Position numbers and translations under genes: made by a program. Shown piece after piece: positions 50,959-63,301 of a stretch of 64,000 bases of DNA. Numbering within the stretch: position 1 is the first letter of the stretch; every line of letters begins with the position of its first letter. The stretch is from Pleodorina starrii. Lineage: Eukaryota > Chlorophyta > Chlorophyceae > Chlamydomonadales > Volvocaceae. Under the pieces are notes generated by a model that worked only from the letters and a program-made list of their open reading frames with translations, did no database searches and was not told the DNA's origin. The DNA lies in the NCBI GenBank assembly GCA_030267565.1, contig BRXU01000002.1, positions 186,001 through 250,000 of the forward strand. The letters are read 5' to 3'.

Positions 50959-51230
50959 TCGATGAGGGAGAGACGCACGGGAAGAATGGTTGTTGCGCGT
51001 CGGGTAACGAAAATGTATGATACGATTCCGAAGCGTCTTGCTGCTGCTGTCGATGATTGGACACAACTTCGGTAATGTCAGCGATACGTGTGTGCGCGTG
51101 TGTGTGCGGTTGTCGCAGCGGCGGGTGGGCTGCAGGCTCCTGAAGGGCAGAGCTAGCGAGCCAGCAGCTGGCCTTACGTGCACTCGCCAGGCAGGCGTGC
51201 GGCAAGGGAGCTCCCCGGCACCTTTGCTGT

Positions 51231-51293
51231 AGAAAGTTTACACTGGACCGTAAGCCCGAGCGTGGGTTAAGGGAACAGACTGATGCCTCTTCG
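51231..51293 (+). repeat. Short dispersed repeat, copy 1
   Basis: This segment, beginning AGAAAGTTTAC and including GGACCGTAAGCCC and ACTGATGCCTCTTCGG, matches the reverse complement of 62761-62825 with few differences. It is probably the end of a transposable element. The SINE at 51308 begins just after it. Confidence 0.75.
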
Positions 51294-51307
51294 GCGGGTA
51301 CTTTCAG

Positions 51308-51637
51308 CCCATTACCGCGGTGACCGCCTTTTTGACTAAGATGGGTTGCTTCTCCCACCCACTCCGTGTCTGGGCTCCGTCTCACTCGGATCACATCTGG
51401 GTACCCGCACGCACTTTTCCCAGATATGCCAGACACATCATTGTTGAACATTCAACCGTGATGAGTTCTACCAGTGCAGGGGACAGGGACATGGCTAAAG
51501 AGCCGTGCGATCACCTGCTGTTCGTTCCCACACCAGGGCCCCCATCGGTCACCCAGCCCTCTGCGAAGGCCGGGATCGAACTGGTGACCTCTCGGTCACC
51601 AATTTAGTGCCCTAACTCTCAGGCACTCCTAGGGGAT
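51308..51637 (-). mobile_element. tRNA-derived SINE, copy 1
   Basis: A 330-bp element repeated in the same orientation at 59584-59914 at roughly 95% identity by eye. Read on the minus strand, its head resembles a tRNA: TGCCTGAGAGTTAGGGC looks like a D-arm or box A, and CCAGTTCGATCCCGG about 35 nt later looks like a T-arm or box B. The body has no coding frame. This architecture fits an RNA polymerase III SINE with a Ser/Leu-tRNA-like head. It lies between a short dispersed repeat and the hexamer array. Confidence 0.75.
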
Positions 51638-51657
51638 ACCTTTGCTGTACCTGTTTG

Positions 51658-52281
<624 letters not shown>

Positions 52282-53870
52282 TCCTGTGTTGGTTGGTTGC
52301 AGCCCAACTAATAACCAGGTGGGAACTGGGCAGGCGCTTGCCCCCGGCGGGGGAGAGAGAGTGAGAGTGAGAGTGAGGTCACGGCGGTGCAGTTTGGCGA
52401 TGAGACGGAGATGGTACTAGATAGAGGGGTTGGAGGAGCTGCCGGCTTTCCCCCAGTGCATGCAGGGGTGTACGTATGCTCGGGCCTCTGGGCAACAGCT
52501 TAACCTTGACCAGGTTCAGCGCTTGCCGGTGATCGGCATTCACCTGCAGCAGACCCCCACCGAAGTGGTCGAATGGCATGAAGGTGGTAGGCACGGCCAC
52601 GGCGCTGAATCGCCCTTCACGGATCGGCGGAGGACGACGCCCAAGGCACTCATGGATTGGAACGGCTGGCAATGGGACACAGTTTGGACTCGTGAACTTC
52701 CGGCGCACTTCCGCGCTGCGCTGCGCCGCTCGAGATTTGGGTCGGTTGCTGGCAGATGTGCTGCATGCTCTCTACCGAAACGTACGCACAATACCATGTA
52801 TGTGATGTATCCCACATGTCCCAGCCGCGCGGAGCGAGGTGTCGCCGTGGTTTGGGGAGATAGACCACCGCCCTGCCGCCGGACGTTAAAGCGGATTGTT
52901 GTTACGGTGCGTCGTCGGCGTATCCTTTACCCTCTATCTGCAGTTGGGGATGCTTAGTTGAGGTCACTCCGCTAGCTAGTGCCGAATGCGTGGTGTTGGA
53001 AGTTGACGATAGAAATGGGGAAATCGATCCCTTTATTTTGGAGAAGGGTCTGCATGCATGCGGTGCCCCGTCAGTATGTAAGGACGCGCGCACAGCCGTG
53101 TAAGCACATCTCCCAACGTCTGCTTTCGTTGCCCTGCAGCCCCAGGGGCAGACGACAGTCTGGCAGTGCGCAGTGGGCGCGGCATCAAAGCGTGGGGAGG
53201 TATCTCCAGCCACGGCGGTCCGCTGCCGCTGGCTGGGTGCACTGTGAAATGACTCACACCCATTTGAAAAATTCAAAATCACACGCGATGTTGTTCAGTT
53301 TCTCCAATCTGCTGGCTTGCTTGCCGTTTCATCAGGCCTCTCAGCACTTGCTGTTCGTTGATGCGCTCCTCGCTGAAACCGCCGTATGTGGCGAGCGAGG
53401 CAAAGGAGACGGCGCCTGGCCGAGGGTAGGCAGATGGCCAGCGGCTATGCAGGCGCCGCCTTGATTGCCAGCAGCGAGGGCGTGTATCCAGCAGTGGGTT
53501 TCGCCACTTCGCGGTTTTGCTTTATGATTTTTTTAAATTAATTTGGGGGGAATTAAGGAACCAAAATGGAATGGAAGTTGCTTGCTATGGATTGATTGAT
53601 CAAATCCTCAAACGGACGAGATGTTACGGTGCCGCTGCGGCTGGCTGGCTGAAGGTCCGGCCATTACTTGTTTCTGTTGGGAAGTCCATCCACGGATGGA
53701 GCCGCCCGCCGCCCGGTTGAACAAGGCATTGATGAAGGCAGGAGCGCGCGACGCCCGCCAACTCACGCGAAAACCGGCATAAGGCCCACCCGGTCGGCGA
53801 GACTCTGGCTTTGTGGCTACATAAGGCCGGCCTCCACACCCAACATACATTGGAAACCGCCAACCCAACC

Positions 53871-56800
53871 ATGGCGTCTCCAACTAACATGTCTCCTCTT
53901 CTCTTGCTGCTGGTCCTGACCGTCGCCGGGTACGTTCGTTATCACCGAAAAAATGAACGGAGCTAGCAGCTCTATTTTGAATTACTGACTGGCAAGCAGC
54001 AGCCTGCATATTAATTATGTGACATAGCGATAATATCTTGTCCGTTGTTCGCCTATTGCCACACGCACGCAGGTCGCTGGGGTCGGCTTACGCGCAGACG
54101 CAGCCCGCCGTCGCTGCGGTCATCCAGACGGGCACCGTCCCCTACTTTCCTTATTTCAAGTGCGACAAGTCGACCGCGTCATGGAGCCTGGCTCCGGCTA
54201 GCACCGACATGGGCGGTGGCCAGTACTGCTTCAACCTTCGCGCCATTTTGTGCAACCACACCTGCTGCAACCTTGATCTCAAGAAGATTGAGGTGCGTTT
54301 ATGGCCCGACACGGTTTTGGATGGTTTAGGGTAGTTTATGGCAGGGGGCTGAGGGCATTAAAGCGCTGAAAATATATGAAACATTTAATAAGACGGATAT
54401 GCACGGCTGGGATTGGCTGGGAGGCGTACGGTGGGGCCGCCGGGCATTGCGTGCGTGCACCGCGCGTTTGATAACCGCGGCACCGACCATCCCGTCTTTC
54501 TTTCTTTCAATGCGATGCTAAATATATTTCAGAATTGGTAGTGCTAGCTATAAATTGATGTGATGAATGCTTTTCGGTAAATCTGCTGGAATGTCAAGAC
54601 CAAAAAGGCATGCCGTTTTTGTCCATCCGCCTACGCCAATCCAGACTTTATATCTGACAATCTTCCCAATTTCCTTCCTTTACGTATCATCCCGGCGATG
54701 CGTGCCTTGTTTGCAGTTCAACGTTTACAGCAGCTGCCTCGCGAGCGGTGCTTCGGTTTCTGCAACTGTCAACGGCGTCCCCGCCCGCGTCAGCCCCACT
54801 TACGACCGGCCCGAGAACGGGCCCCCGGGCAGCACCATTCTCCGTGTAACTCAACTGGGTCTGAATATGTCGTTCAACGGCGCCCAGCTCTGCCTCACCC
54901 TCCGGCCCAACAACAAGGGCCAGGGCTGCACCACACTGCAGCAAATGTGCATCCCACCGACCGGCTTTGCCCCGGGAGCGTGTCTGGCGGCTATGTTTGA
55001 TTACAACCTGGACTGCTGCCCCCCCACCATCACCAGGGGCAACACCACCTCGCCGCCGTCGCCCGCCCAGACCTCTCCCAGCCCGCCTTCTCCACTCCCC
55101 CCGTCCCCGTCCCCACCTTCACCCTCGCCGCCATCTCCACTCCCACCGTCCCCGTCCCCACCTTCACCCTCGCCGCCTTCTCCACTCCCACCGTCCCCGT
55201 CCCCACCTTCACCCTCGCCACCATCTCCACTCCCACCGTCCCCGTCCCCACCTTCACCCTCGCCGCCTTCTCCACTCCCACCGTCCCCGTCCCCACCTTC
55301 ACCCTCGCCGCCATCTCCTCTCCCACCGTCCCCGTCCCCTCCCTCACCCTCGCCGCCATCTCCTCTCCCACCGTCCCCAGCCCCTCCCTCACCCTCGCCG
55401 CCATCTCCACTCCCACCGTCCCCGTCCCCACCTTCACCCTCGCCGCCATCTCCACTCCCACCGTCCCCGTCCCCTCCCTCACCCTCGCCGCCATCTCCAC
55501 TCCCACCGTCCCCGTCCCCACCTTCACCCTCGCCGCCATCTCCACTCCCACCGTCCCCGTCCCCTCCCTCACCCTCCCCGCCATCTCCACTCCCACCGTC
55601 CCCGTCCCCACCATCACCCTCGCCGCCATCTCCACTCCCACCGTCCCCGTCCCCACCTTCACCCTCGCCACCATCTCCACTCCCACCGTCCCCGTCCCCA
55701 CCTTCACCCTCGCCGCCATCTCCACTCCCACCGTCCCCGTCCCCACCTTCACCCTCGCCGCCATCTCCTCTCCCACCGTCCCCGTCCCCTCCCTCACCCT
55801 CGCCGCCATCTCCTCTCCCACCGTCCCCTGCCCCTCCCTCACCCTCGCCGCCATCTCCACTCCCACCGTCCCCGTCCCCACCTTCACCCTCGCCGCCATC
55901 TCCACTCCCACCGTCCCCGTCCCCTCCCTCACCCTCGCCGCCATCTCCACTCCCACCGTCCCCGTCCCCATCTTCACCCTCGCCGCCATCTCCACTCCCA
56001 CCGTCCCCGTCCCCTCCCTCACCCTCACCGCCATCTCCACTCCCACCGTCCCCGTCCCCACCTTCACCCTCGCCGCCATCTCCTCTGCCCCTGTCCCCGT
56101 CCCCACCTTCACCCTCGCCGCCATCTCCACTCCCACCGTCCCCAGCCCCGCCTTCGCCTCCACCACCATGCGCAACTTGCCTCGAGATTACACTCGAGTC
56201 CGGATCGCCTGTGCCTTCTGAAGCAGAATTCGAGTTCAGCGCGGACGTCTGCGCCGAAATTCAGACCCGTATTGCCAATGAGGTTACAACCCAGATGGCG
56301 GCCCTGGGTCTGCGGCCGATGCTCGTCAACTTCACCGCGAATCCCTGGCTGTGCGAGCCGGGGGCGATCCACGTCTGCGGTACGTTTTATTCGGAGCATG
56401 ACGCCAGGCAGCTGGAGCCTTGGATGCGTCTGCAAGCTGGTTTTTGGCTGCGTTACTTGGCCGGCGACTGCAACGCGGTTACTGCCGGGTACAATTTCCG
56501 AATCCAGTCGAACCCGAAGGATTGTTTGGATGTTGACGCTGGATGGACCTGCGCGCCCGAGAATACCACCTTCCCACCTTGCAAGTGAGTTTGCCGGTTG
56601 CTCGTTGGTTATCTTTTGCCTCGTCGATCGACATTGGTTTACGCTAGCATGCAGCAACATGACCTGGGAGATACTGCCCGCTAGCAAGGATCCCTAGAAT
56701 ATAGCCGAAAGCTAGTTGCCGCAGCGCCTTGAACGAAACTTAAATTATTTTACGACAAACATTTCTTGCACGCAGGTGTGAGCATGGCAAGTACAAGACG

Positions 56801-58416
56801 CCGTTTTTCGTGAACCGAGCGGTGACTGAACAACCGGGCCGCACCAACCAGACAACCTTGTACTGCTTTGGGACCAGGGTGGCCAAATGGAACTACGCCT
56901 TCGTCGCTGACGTGAGTTTTTATTTCATAATGAACGTACTGGTTGCTGTATGTATCCAGTTATTAGTGCGCTGCCACGATGTATCTTTCCTATCTGGCTG
57001 CGTGCGTGGATTGCCACTGCTGTCACACATACACGTTAACGTGCATGCCAACGTTGGCCAGCACGGCAGTTCTCGGTTGCCAGCGACGAAACGGCGTTTG
57101 TGCGTCATTTATTCCGATGCATGCATGGGTCCATATACAAGTACAGACTGCGCGTAGCTTTGCATTGGCAGCAGCGGCGATGTAGATACGTATCTTGTCC
57201 ATATAGATATTGAATTTACCTGGTTCTATCTCTCGCCCTCTGACGATTTGCTCGCTGCCTATCTACGCCTGCTGTGAACGCGTTAATGTCTTCCAGGGGC
57301 CTTGTGCCGACAGCAAAACCCTTCGCAAGGCCGAGATCTTTGCCGGTGGGTTCGTTGTTTGTTGCTGTGGTTAGTTGCCGAAATGCGCGCCTATTTAGGC
57401 GATTACCCTAAAGCTCCAAACAGTTTTGGGCTTTATATGCTTAGTACATCTATCAGTAAATCATTATGAAGCATGCATTAAAATGTTACAAAAAACGCCG
57501 TAACAGTAGTACCAGTTCTGTACTAAGCACGCACTGCGGCTGTGGACATCGGTGCATTCCTGTCTTACGTACTTCATGCCTCCTTTCGTGTATGTGTACG
57601 CACATGCAGACTACTCTCTTCGCAAACAAGTCCGTGGCTTCCGGCTGACTCCCAGCGGCGGTGCCCCTCGTTGGGCTGCAACATCTTGGGGGCCGAGGCA
57701 CGCCAACCAGCTCAAGGGTAAGCAGCCTAACCGCCGCCTTTATTACCCGCCAGGCAATCAACTTACCACACCAGTTCCTTCCACATGTTACTCACTTCGT
57801 TGCCCTTGCCGTGTTGTTCGGTGCATATATACCGACAGCTACAACGCTCAACTGGGGTATGTCGGAGGCGGATGGGGGCGAGATTTGCATCGAGGTCAAG
57901 AACCCCACCACCCTCAAGGATTTGTGCCTGGGCGACTCTCCCAATACTTGGTGAGTAGTGATGAGCAGTCAGGCAGGTAGGGGAACAGCAATCAACCGCG
58001 CGGGCAATGGATGGACCGGACGATAGATACGTGGCATCAGCGCAAAGGGAGCTGCTGGTGGCAGTAGTACTAGTCCGGGACAGCATCTATCGACCAGCCG
58101 CAGATAGATAGATCCACCCATCCACCGACACATGGGTTTGTTTTCTACCTGCTGATTCGCCACGCAAGCTTATATGAGCGAACGAATGGAGTTGTGTTTC
58201 GCTGTATGCATGATCATTCTTGAACCTTGTCCCAAACACCGAATAACCCCGCCGCCGTCTTCATTGCTTGCTGCTGCTGATGCGCATGTATGTGCGTGAT
58301 CAACCGACAACAACCAATACCGTACAACAACGCCAACCAACAGCTACATGAGCTTGTTCAATGAGTACATGCGCTGCTGTCCCACCTACCCCGCCCTGCT
58401 GGGAGCTGCGGCATGA
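53871..58416 (+). CDS. Pherophorin, extracellular matrix glycoprotein
   Basis: Hydroxyproline-rich extracellular matrix protein of volvocine algae. Eight exons keep frame: 53871-53929, 54073-54292, 54717-56584, 56776-56911, 57297-57345, 57610-57717, 57839-57950, 58344-58416, giving 874 aa. Residues 1-27 form a signal peptide with a Leu-rich core and a likely cut after AYA. The N-terminal pherophorin domain (about 38-205) has [24 protein letters not shown] and SCLASG. A Pro-Ser rod (about 213-576) is built of a 15-residue unit, [15 protein letters not shown], repeated about 23 times. The C-terminal pherophorin domain runs to the end ([48 protein letters not shown], then [13 protein letters not shown]). 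The paired cysteines and spacing match the family. It should be secreted, with the rod heavily glycosylated and self-assembling in the matrix. Confidence 0.95.
55076..56165 (+). repeat. 45-bp tandem coding repeat (Pro-Ser rod)
   Basis: About 23 copies of a 45-bp unit, varying mainly at third positions and in a few Ala-for-Ser or Leu changes, encode the pherophorin rod. Higher-order blocks are visible: the ACCTTC and CCCTCA codon variants alternate, and larger segments recur, suggesting repeated segmental duplication. The antisense strand is also open throughout, a by-product of the repeat. Confidence 0.92.
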
Positions 58417-59419
58417 TGAGCAACTAACGGCTACACGAGCAGAGTGTTGGGGTGCATATATCATATACGTATGACACGTGCATGCAAGTGGGTACTTCTG
58501 CAGCAGATTGGTGCGCGCGAACAACTGCACGAGACCACCTCCTTGCCTCACTCGTTGGCTCCATGGCGCTGTCGGTGCGCGCGTACGCCGCCGGCGGCCA
58601 ATCTATTTGGCAAGCGAGGCGCGTGGAGCTAGCGGCGGGGGCAGCTTGATTGCTTGAGTGTGTTCGATCGATTAGCTGCTGGTTGCGTGGCAGGCTGAGT
58701 TTAGCTGGGGTTTGCTTTGGATCGAACGAAGTTAATGACTAGGAGTAATTGAACCTAACCGGCGGTTGTTAATAATGTCATCATTCGTACCATACAATTT
58801 GTTCGTTTTTTGACGGAATGCGTACGTACGTACGTTGTGTCATGTATGCTCGCCCGCCGCTCTCGATCGCCTTTCCATTACTAATAATGGGGCGGGCAGC
58901 AGCCCGAGGCAGCGTAAAAGCGACAATAATGCGTGTATGCGGTGCAAAGTTTATGACTGACAACAAGCTCTATTTTTGTAGTTGTGTGTGCGAGCACGTA
59001 CGCAGGATTGTTATCAGGTGTAGTATTTGAGAGGGGATCGGAAGTGCGTGTTTGCGGTGTTGCTAATTGGTGGGCAGGAGGGCGTAGGGTTTAGCTAGAC
59101 CTAGCTTGGCTGTTGCTCTAGAGGACCAAGCAATGCTGGAAGCGGGCATTACAATGGACCTTGTGTGTGCCTGCTGGGCAGATGGACAAACGAACGTTAG
59201 ATGAGAACATTGCTGCGGTCCGTCGGACGTACGGCGCGCGTATATGTATTTGTAATAATTAGTTGCGTATGTAGCCAGCAGCAGTCGCTGCATACCGTGC
59301 GACATTTCTCTCGCTGAGGGTGGTTGGCAAGTAAGGTAATAACACCACAGGCAAGCAAGGAAGCAGGTTAATTAGGTAGCACGCCGTCACATGGGGCCGT
59401 GCTTTCCACAGCGCAGCAG
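58417..59419. other. Gene-free 3' flank of the pherophorin
   Basis: No further exon was found after the stop codon at 58414-58416. A TGTAA at 59251-59255 could be the poly(A) signal, but it is more than 800 nt away, so this is uncertain. GTACGTACGTACG occurs near 58822. Confidence 0.4.
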
Positions 59420-59574
<155 letters not shown>

Positions 59575-59583
59575 CCATTACCG

Positions 59584-59914
59584 CCCATTACCGCGGTGAC
59601 CGCCTTTTTCACTAAGATGGGTTGCTTCTCCCACCCACTCCGTGTCTGGGCTCCGTCTCACTCAGATCACATCTGGGTACCCGCACGCATTCTTCCCAGA
59701 TATGCCAGACACATCATTGTTGAACATTCAACCGCGATGAGTTCTACCAGTGCAGGGAACAGGGACACGGCTAAAGAGCCATGCGATCACCAGCTGTTCG
59801 TTCCCACACAAGGGCCCCCGTCGGTCACCCAGCCCTCTGCGAAGGCCGGGATCGAACTGGTGCCCTCTCGGTCACCGATTCAATGCCCTAACTCTCAGGC
59901 ACTTCCTAGGGGAT
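59584..59914 (-). mobile_element. tRNA-derived SINE, copy 2
   Basis: Same element and orientation as 51308-51637, differing by about 15 substitutions and one inserted base near the head (CACTTCCT versus CACTCCT). Head and tail ends are the same in both copies (GGGGAT at one end, CCCATTACCGCGG at the other), which defines the element as about 330 bp. The tRNA-like box A and box B lie at its high-coordinate end. Confidence 0.75.
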
Positions 59915-60700
59915 GCGCAGCAGGGAGACATCGACGGCGGGCTGTCGAAGCCCTTGCTAGCAAGCGCTTGTACAGCGGGCCTTGCTTGTCCCCTCGGCGC
60001 GCGGTCGCGGACCTATCTAGGGCATACGTAGGCACGGGGTGGATGCATGGGTCACTCGAAGCGCATGCATGCACAACGGCGGCGCGATTAAGTGCAGAAT
60101 GCAACGTCTCTTCTGTGCGCACAAGGTCATCCGGCCTGGAAGTCTTACTCACCGCGAGCACCAACGTGCCATGGGAGTATTGGAGCCTGGGCCCCTCTGA
60201 TTTGGGTAATCGGCAGCGTCAGCGGGGCGTATGTCGCCGCTGCTGAAATCCGAGTGTTTGCTGCGTTCATAACGTGAGCCCCCCAGCAAGCGCGACCCAT
60301 ATACGTCCCCGTTTGTTGATTCGACGGGGGGGGGGGTGGCAGGGAAGCCACGGCGGGAAACCACGCTGCCGGAGCCAGACACTCACAGAACGCTGGTATC
60401 AGCCTGCAGAGTGTTAGGCTTAACAGAACGCAGCAGATTTATTGCGCTCTTGCGCCTCACCTGTCGCTGACTTACCATTTTCAAATTTCTGCAGTTCGCC
60501 GTTTTGCTAGATGCTGTGTGTTGTACTATTACTGCTGGGGATTTTATCTATTTATATCCAATTTTTTTAGGGGCCTACTAGTTGCTCACAGGCGACTGCC
60601 TGAGAGCAAATCGAGGCAAGGCAACACGCCAAGGACTCGACTAAAATACCGGTACGCGAAACAACTGTACGACATCTTACTCCCGAGATCTTCTGGTCTG

Positions 60701-60782
60701 GTCTGGTCTGGTCTGGTCTGGTCTAGTGACACCTCATGGTCTAAGGACATTCGAGGTCACAGGTTCGATCCCTGTGGAGACC
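60701..60782 (+). mobile_element. tRNA-like element preceded by a GGTCT pentamer run
   Basis: Five GGTCT units lead into a 63-nt tRNA-like segment. GGTCT at its start can pair with AGACC at its end as an acceptor stem, and ACAGGTTCGATCCCTGT forms a perfect five-bp T-arm. The middle is too short and I could not form clean D and anticodon arms. It is therefore better read as a SINE head or tRNA pseudogene than a working tRNA. Confidence 0.55.
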
Positions 60783-61229
60783 CCCGGCTACCGCTGGGTG
60801 TGAGATTATGGCTAGCTGCTATGAGTGGAGTTGGTGGCCGAGTTGATTGGCCAGGATTCACACGCTTGAGTGGTGGCGATCGCTGAACCCTCGGTCTCGG
60901 TGGTAGATTGGGTGAATGGATGAGGTCCGCCCTAGAAGGCAGAGCTATCCCAGTTGTCCAATGAGGATCGTCTGGAAGGTTCTGTGGTGCGGATGGTGCC
61001 CAGAGGAGAATGGGGCCATACCGTACAACTGTAACAATCTCTCTCTCGAGATCTTCACGTAAACAACGTTATTACAGAACTCGAAAGCAAACAACCTCGA
61101 CTGGCGTAGAACCTCCACATCTACGCAAATCCGCTATAATAGGAAATAAGGACGGTAAACTGTCGGTGACGGTAATCTGACCCGACAGGCACACTCCTCT
61201 GCCCAAATGGCTGCTCCCGGAAAGCGCAG

Positions 61230-61616
61230 ATGAGACACGCCACAAAATGCGGCCCGATATACTCCATATACCCGACATCCCCCTCCATGAAACGCAAGCG
61301 CCAGCAGGGTACATGGGACCCCCGGACCTCATCAGCCGGCACACACGCAGTACGCATTGTTGAGGTCGCATCGGCTACACCGCCGACACACACCGAATAC
61401 AGAAACAGCAAGAAAAGGCCATACAACACGCAGAACTGGCCAAGCTCCTCGTGGACACCGGGTGGGAGGTCCGTTACACAACGCAGGAAGCCATCAGCCT
61501 CGGCTTTGCGGGCACCATCAGGAAGGACCTACGCCCTCTACTCCACACCCTAGGCACGGGCAGCAAGGAAGCCCGAGCATGCTGCAACGACCTCCACGAC
61601 CATGCAGTTAGTTAGG
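61230..61616 (+). pseudogene. Decayed LINE (L1-type) ORF2 C-terminus
   Basis: The frame ending at TAG 61614-61616 reads IGYTADTHRIQKQQEKAIQH, ELAKLLVDTGWEV and LRPLLHTLG, then ARACCNDLHDHAV. From memory of the family, this resembles the C-terminal tail after the reverse transcriptase of green-algal L1-type retrotransposons (VEVGYTSDT..., then LxxxGW.V and LH.HAV). The preceding GTHAVRIVEV lies in another frame, so there is at least one frameshift, and a TGA occurs just upstream of IGYT. No reverse transcriptase core is left, so this is a truncated copy. The GC-rich and then AT-rich sequence up to about 61915 may be its 3' UTR. Confidence 0.5.
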
Positions 61617-61919
61617 ACACTCAACACTATCGTTGTAACCCGCACGTAGGCAAATGGAACTTAACCCCCATGCGGAACCGCAACCGGCTGGCACATATCC
61701 AACGATGGACAAGCCTGAAGTTCCTTGCGGTGGTGGTGGGGGACTAGGACCGGGGAAACCCGCCACCCCAACCCCTCTGCTCCCATAACCCACGCCTCGG
61801 CTCCCGGCCGGGCGTATCATTATTACTGTTATTATGGAAACCGCATATCCGTTGGACGTCAGAAGTACCCGTTGCAAGGAAACAGGAATTATATTTGAAA
61901 ATTAATTTTTATAATATAA

Positions 61920-62756
61920 GCCAGTACCAGGTATCCCGTGACACCACACTTCCGGGAATCTGACCCTCGTGGATGGGTACCCTCGCTCTGATCACACATG
62001 CGTTACATTCGGCGCCCACCCAGACCGCCAGGCTTCACAGAGCACCGGGTCATCTGGGCTCCGAGCGAACGAGTTCAATGTTATTACGCACCGTTTCTCC
62101 GAACCAAAGGCTCGCCGGCTATGGCGAAGGCAGCATCAGCCCCTGCGGCGTCCCAGTGCCGCTTGCCGAGTGCCAGGCCCCGTAGCCGCCAGGCTGCTGC
62201 AGCTGCTCCGTTCCCCGCCCATCCCCATCCCCACCATCCCGCCGCCGCTGCTGCTGCCGATCGGCCGAAACCCTGCATGGGCTTCCCCGCCAAACGGCTG
62301 CTGCGTATGTGCTGAACGGTTACTGCACGACAGCAGCGGCACGGGCATGCGACATCGACTGCTGCTGCTGCTGCTGCGCCGTAGGCGGCATCTGCCCCTG
62401 CAGCCTCCCAGAGCCGCCCGGTTGGTGCAGAGCACCGTACCCGTCAGGCGGAGGCAGCTTCGGCTGCACCGTGGAGCCGCGCATCGCCATTCCGGCCCTG
62501 TTAGAGAGCTAGTAGAACGTTTGGGCCTTGGTCAGCAGCCACCGCCCGATCGAAGCTGCACAACATGGCAGGGTTCTTGACTCTTACTCCCTGCTCTGCA
62601 AGGTGCCTAATCTGCACCAGGTGGATGTTCCAAGCCTCAGCCATGGCTGCTGCGGTAGTCCTTCCCGCAAGCGGTGGCGAGCCCCACCAAGAGAAGTACC
62701 CCCACCGCTCCTGTACGTATCGGCAGCTGCCTAATTTTCTGCAGCAGCCACTCGAC
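61920..62756. other. Unassigned repeat-flank sequence
   Basis: GC-rich sequence with several short open frames (for example around 62120-62315 and 62309-62512, the latter with a CCCCCC run), but with no recognisable domain and no splice pairing. It adjoins the dispersed repeat at 62761 and may be the body of the same unknown element on the minus strand. Confidence 0.3.
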
Positions 62757-62760
62757 TGTA

Positions 62761-62825
62761 CCGAAGAGGCATCAGTCTGCTCCCTTCGCTTAACACACGC
62801 TAGGGCTTACGGTCCAGCGTAAACT
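62761..62825 (-). repeat. Short dispersed repeat, copy 2 (inverted)
   Basis: Reverse-complement match to 51231-51293, sharing GGACCGTAAGCCC and GACTGATGCCTCTTCGG. Finding it 11 kb away in the opposite orientation supports a dispersed, probably transposable, element. Confidence 0.75.
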
Positions 62826-63182
62826 TTCTTTTTCATATCTGTTATCTGGGGTTCATGTCTGTCTGCCGGGCCGTCTCGCCGGCGGGCGGGCTTACAGATA
62901 CCGTATACAACCGAGGGGACGGCCAAGACATTTGCTGGCTGCACACGCACGCATATCCAGAACCGCCGGCGCAGGTTTTAAGGTGTTCGACCGAGCGAGT
63001 TTAGCTCTATCCCATAACCCGTGGGGTAGATAGCGGCATCAAACCCTTGCAAGATATACAACATTGGCCCGCCCGTGCGTGGTCTGTCCATATACCGAAA
63101 GTAAAACAAACCATCACCATCCAGCAGTCGTTCATCATTCCTCGATTGCCTATCAAACCAGTAAGGCAGCGGCCCCGGATCG

Positions 63183-63259
63183 TGGCTCAGGACATAAATG
63201 TACCGAACAATGACAGATAGACCCAGGACATGTACCGAGTCGGTACATGTCCTGAGCCA
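63183..63259. repeat. Nested inverted repeat / hairpin
   Basis: CAGGACATGTACCGA and TCGGTACATGTCCTG form 15-bp perfect arms around a single G. A longer imperfect pairing joins GTGGCTCAGGACA...TGTACCGA (63183-63209) with TCGGTACATGTCCTGAGCCAC. The two alternatives compete for the same right arm, so this is a three-part inverted repeat of unknown origin. Confidence 0.8.
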
Positions 63260-63301
63260 CAATACGTGGCCGCCCAAGCGCAAGCCGATATCTCAATGCC
63301 T

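Noticed and set aside
52379..52957. Short open frames on both strands near the pherophorin promoter
   Set aside because: No recognised domain, no splice partners, and both strands are equally open.
55030..56175. 381-residue antisense open frame with repeating [14 protein letters not shown] units
   Set aside because: Mirror of the pherophorin 45-bp repeat; no start context, splice partners or known domain.
60720..60782. Functional tRNA gene
   Set aside because: Too short and lacks clean D and anticodon arms; kept only as a tRNA-like element.
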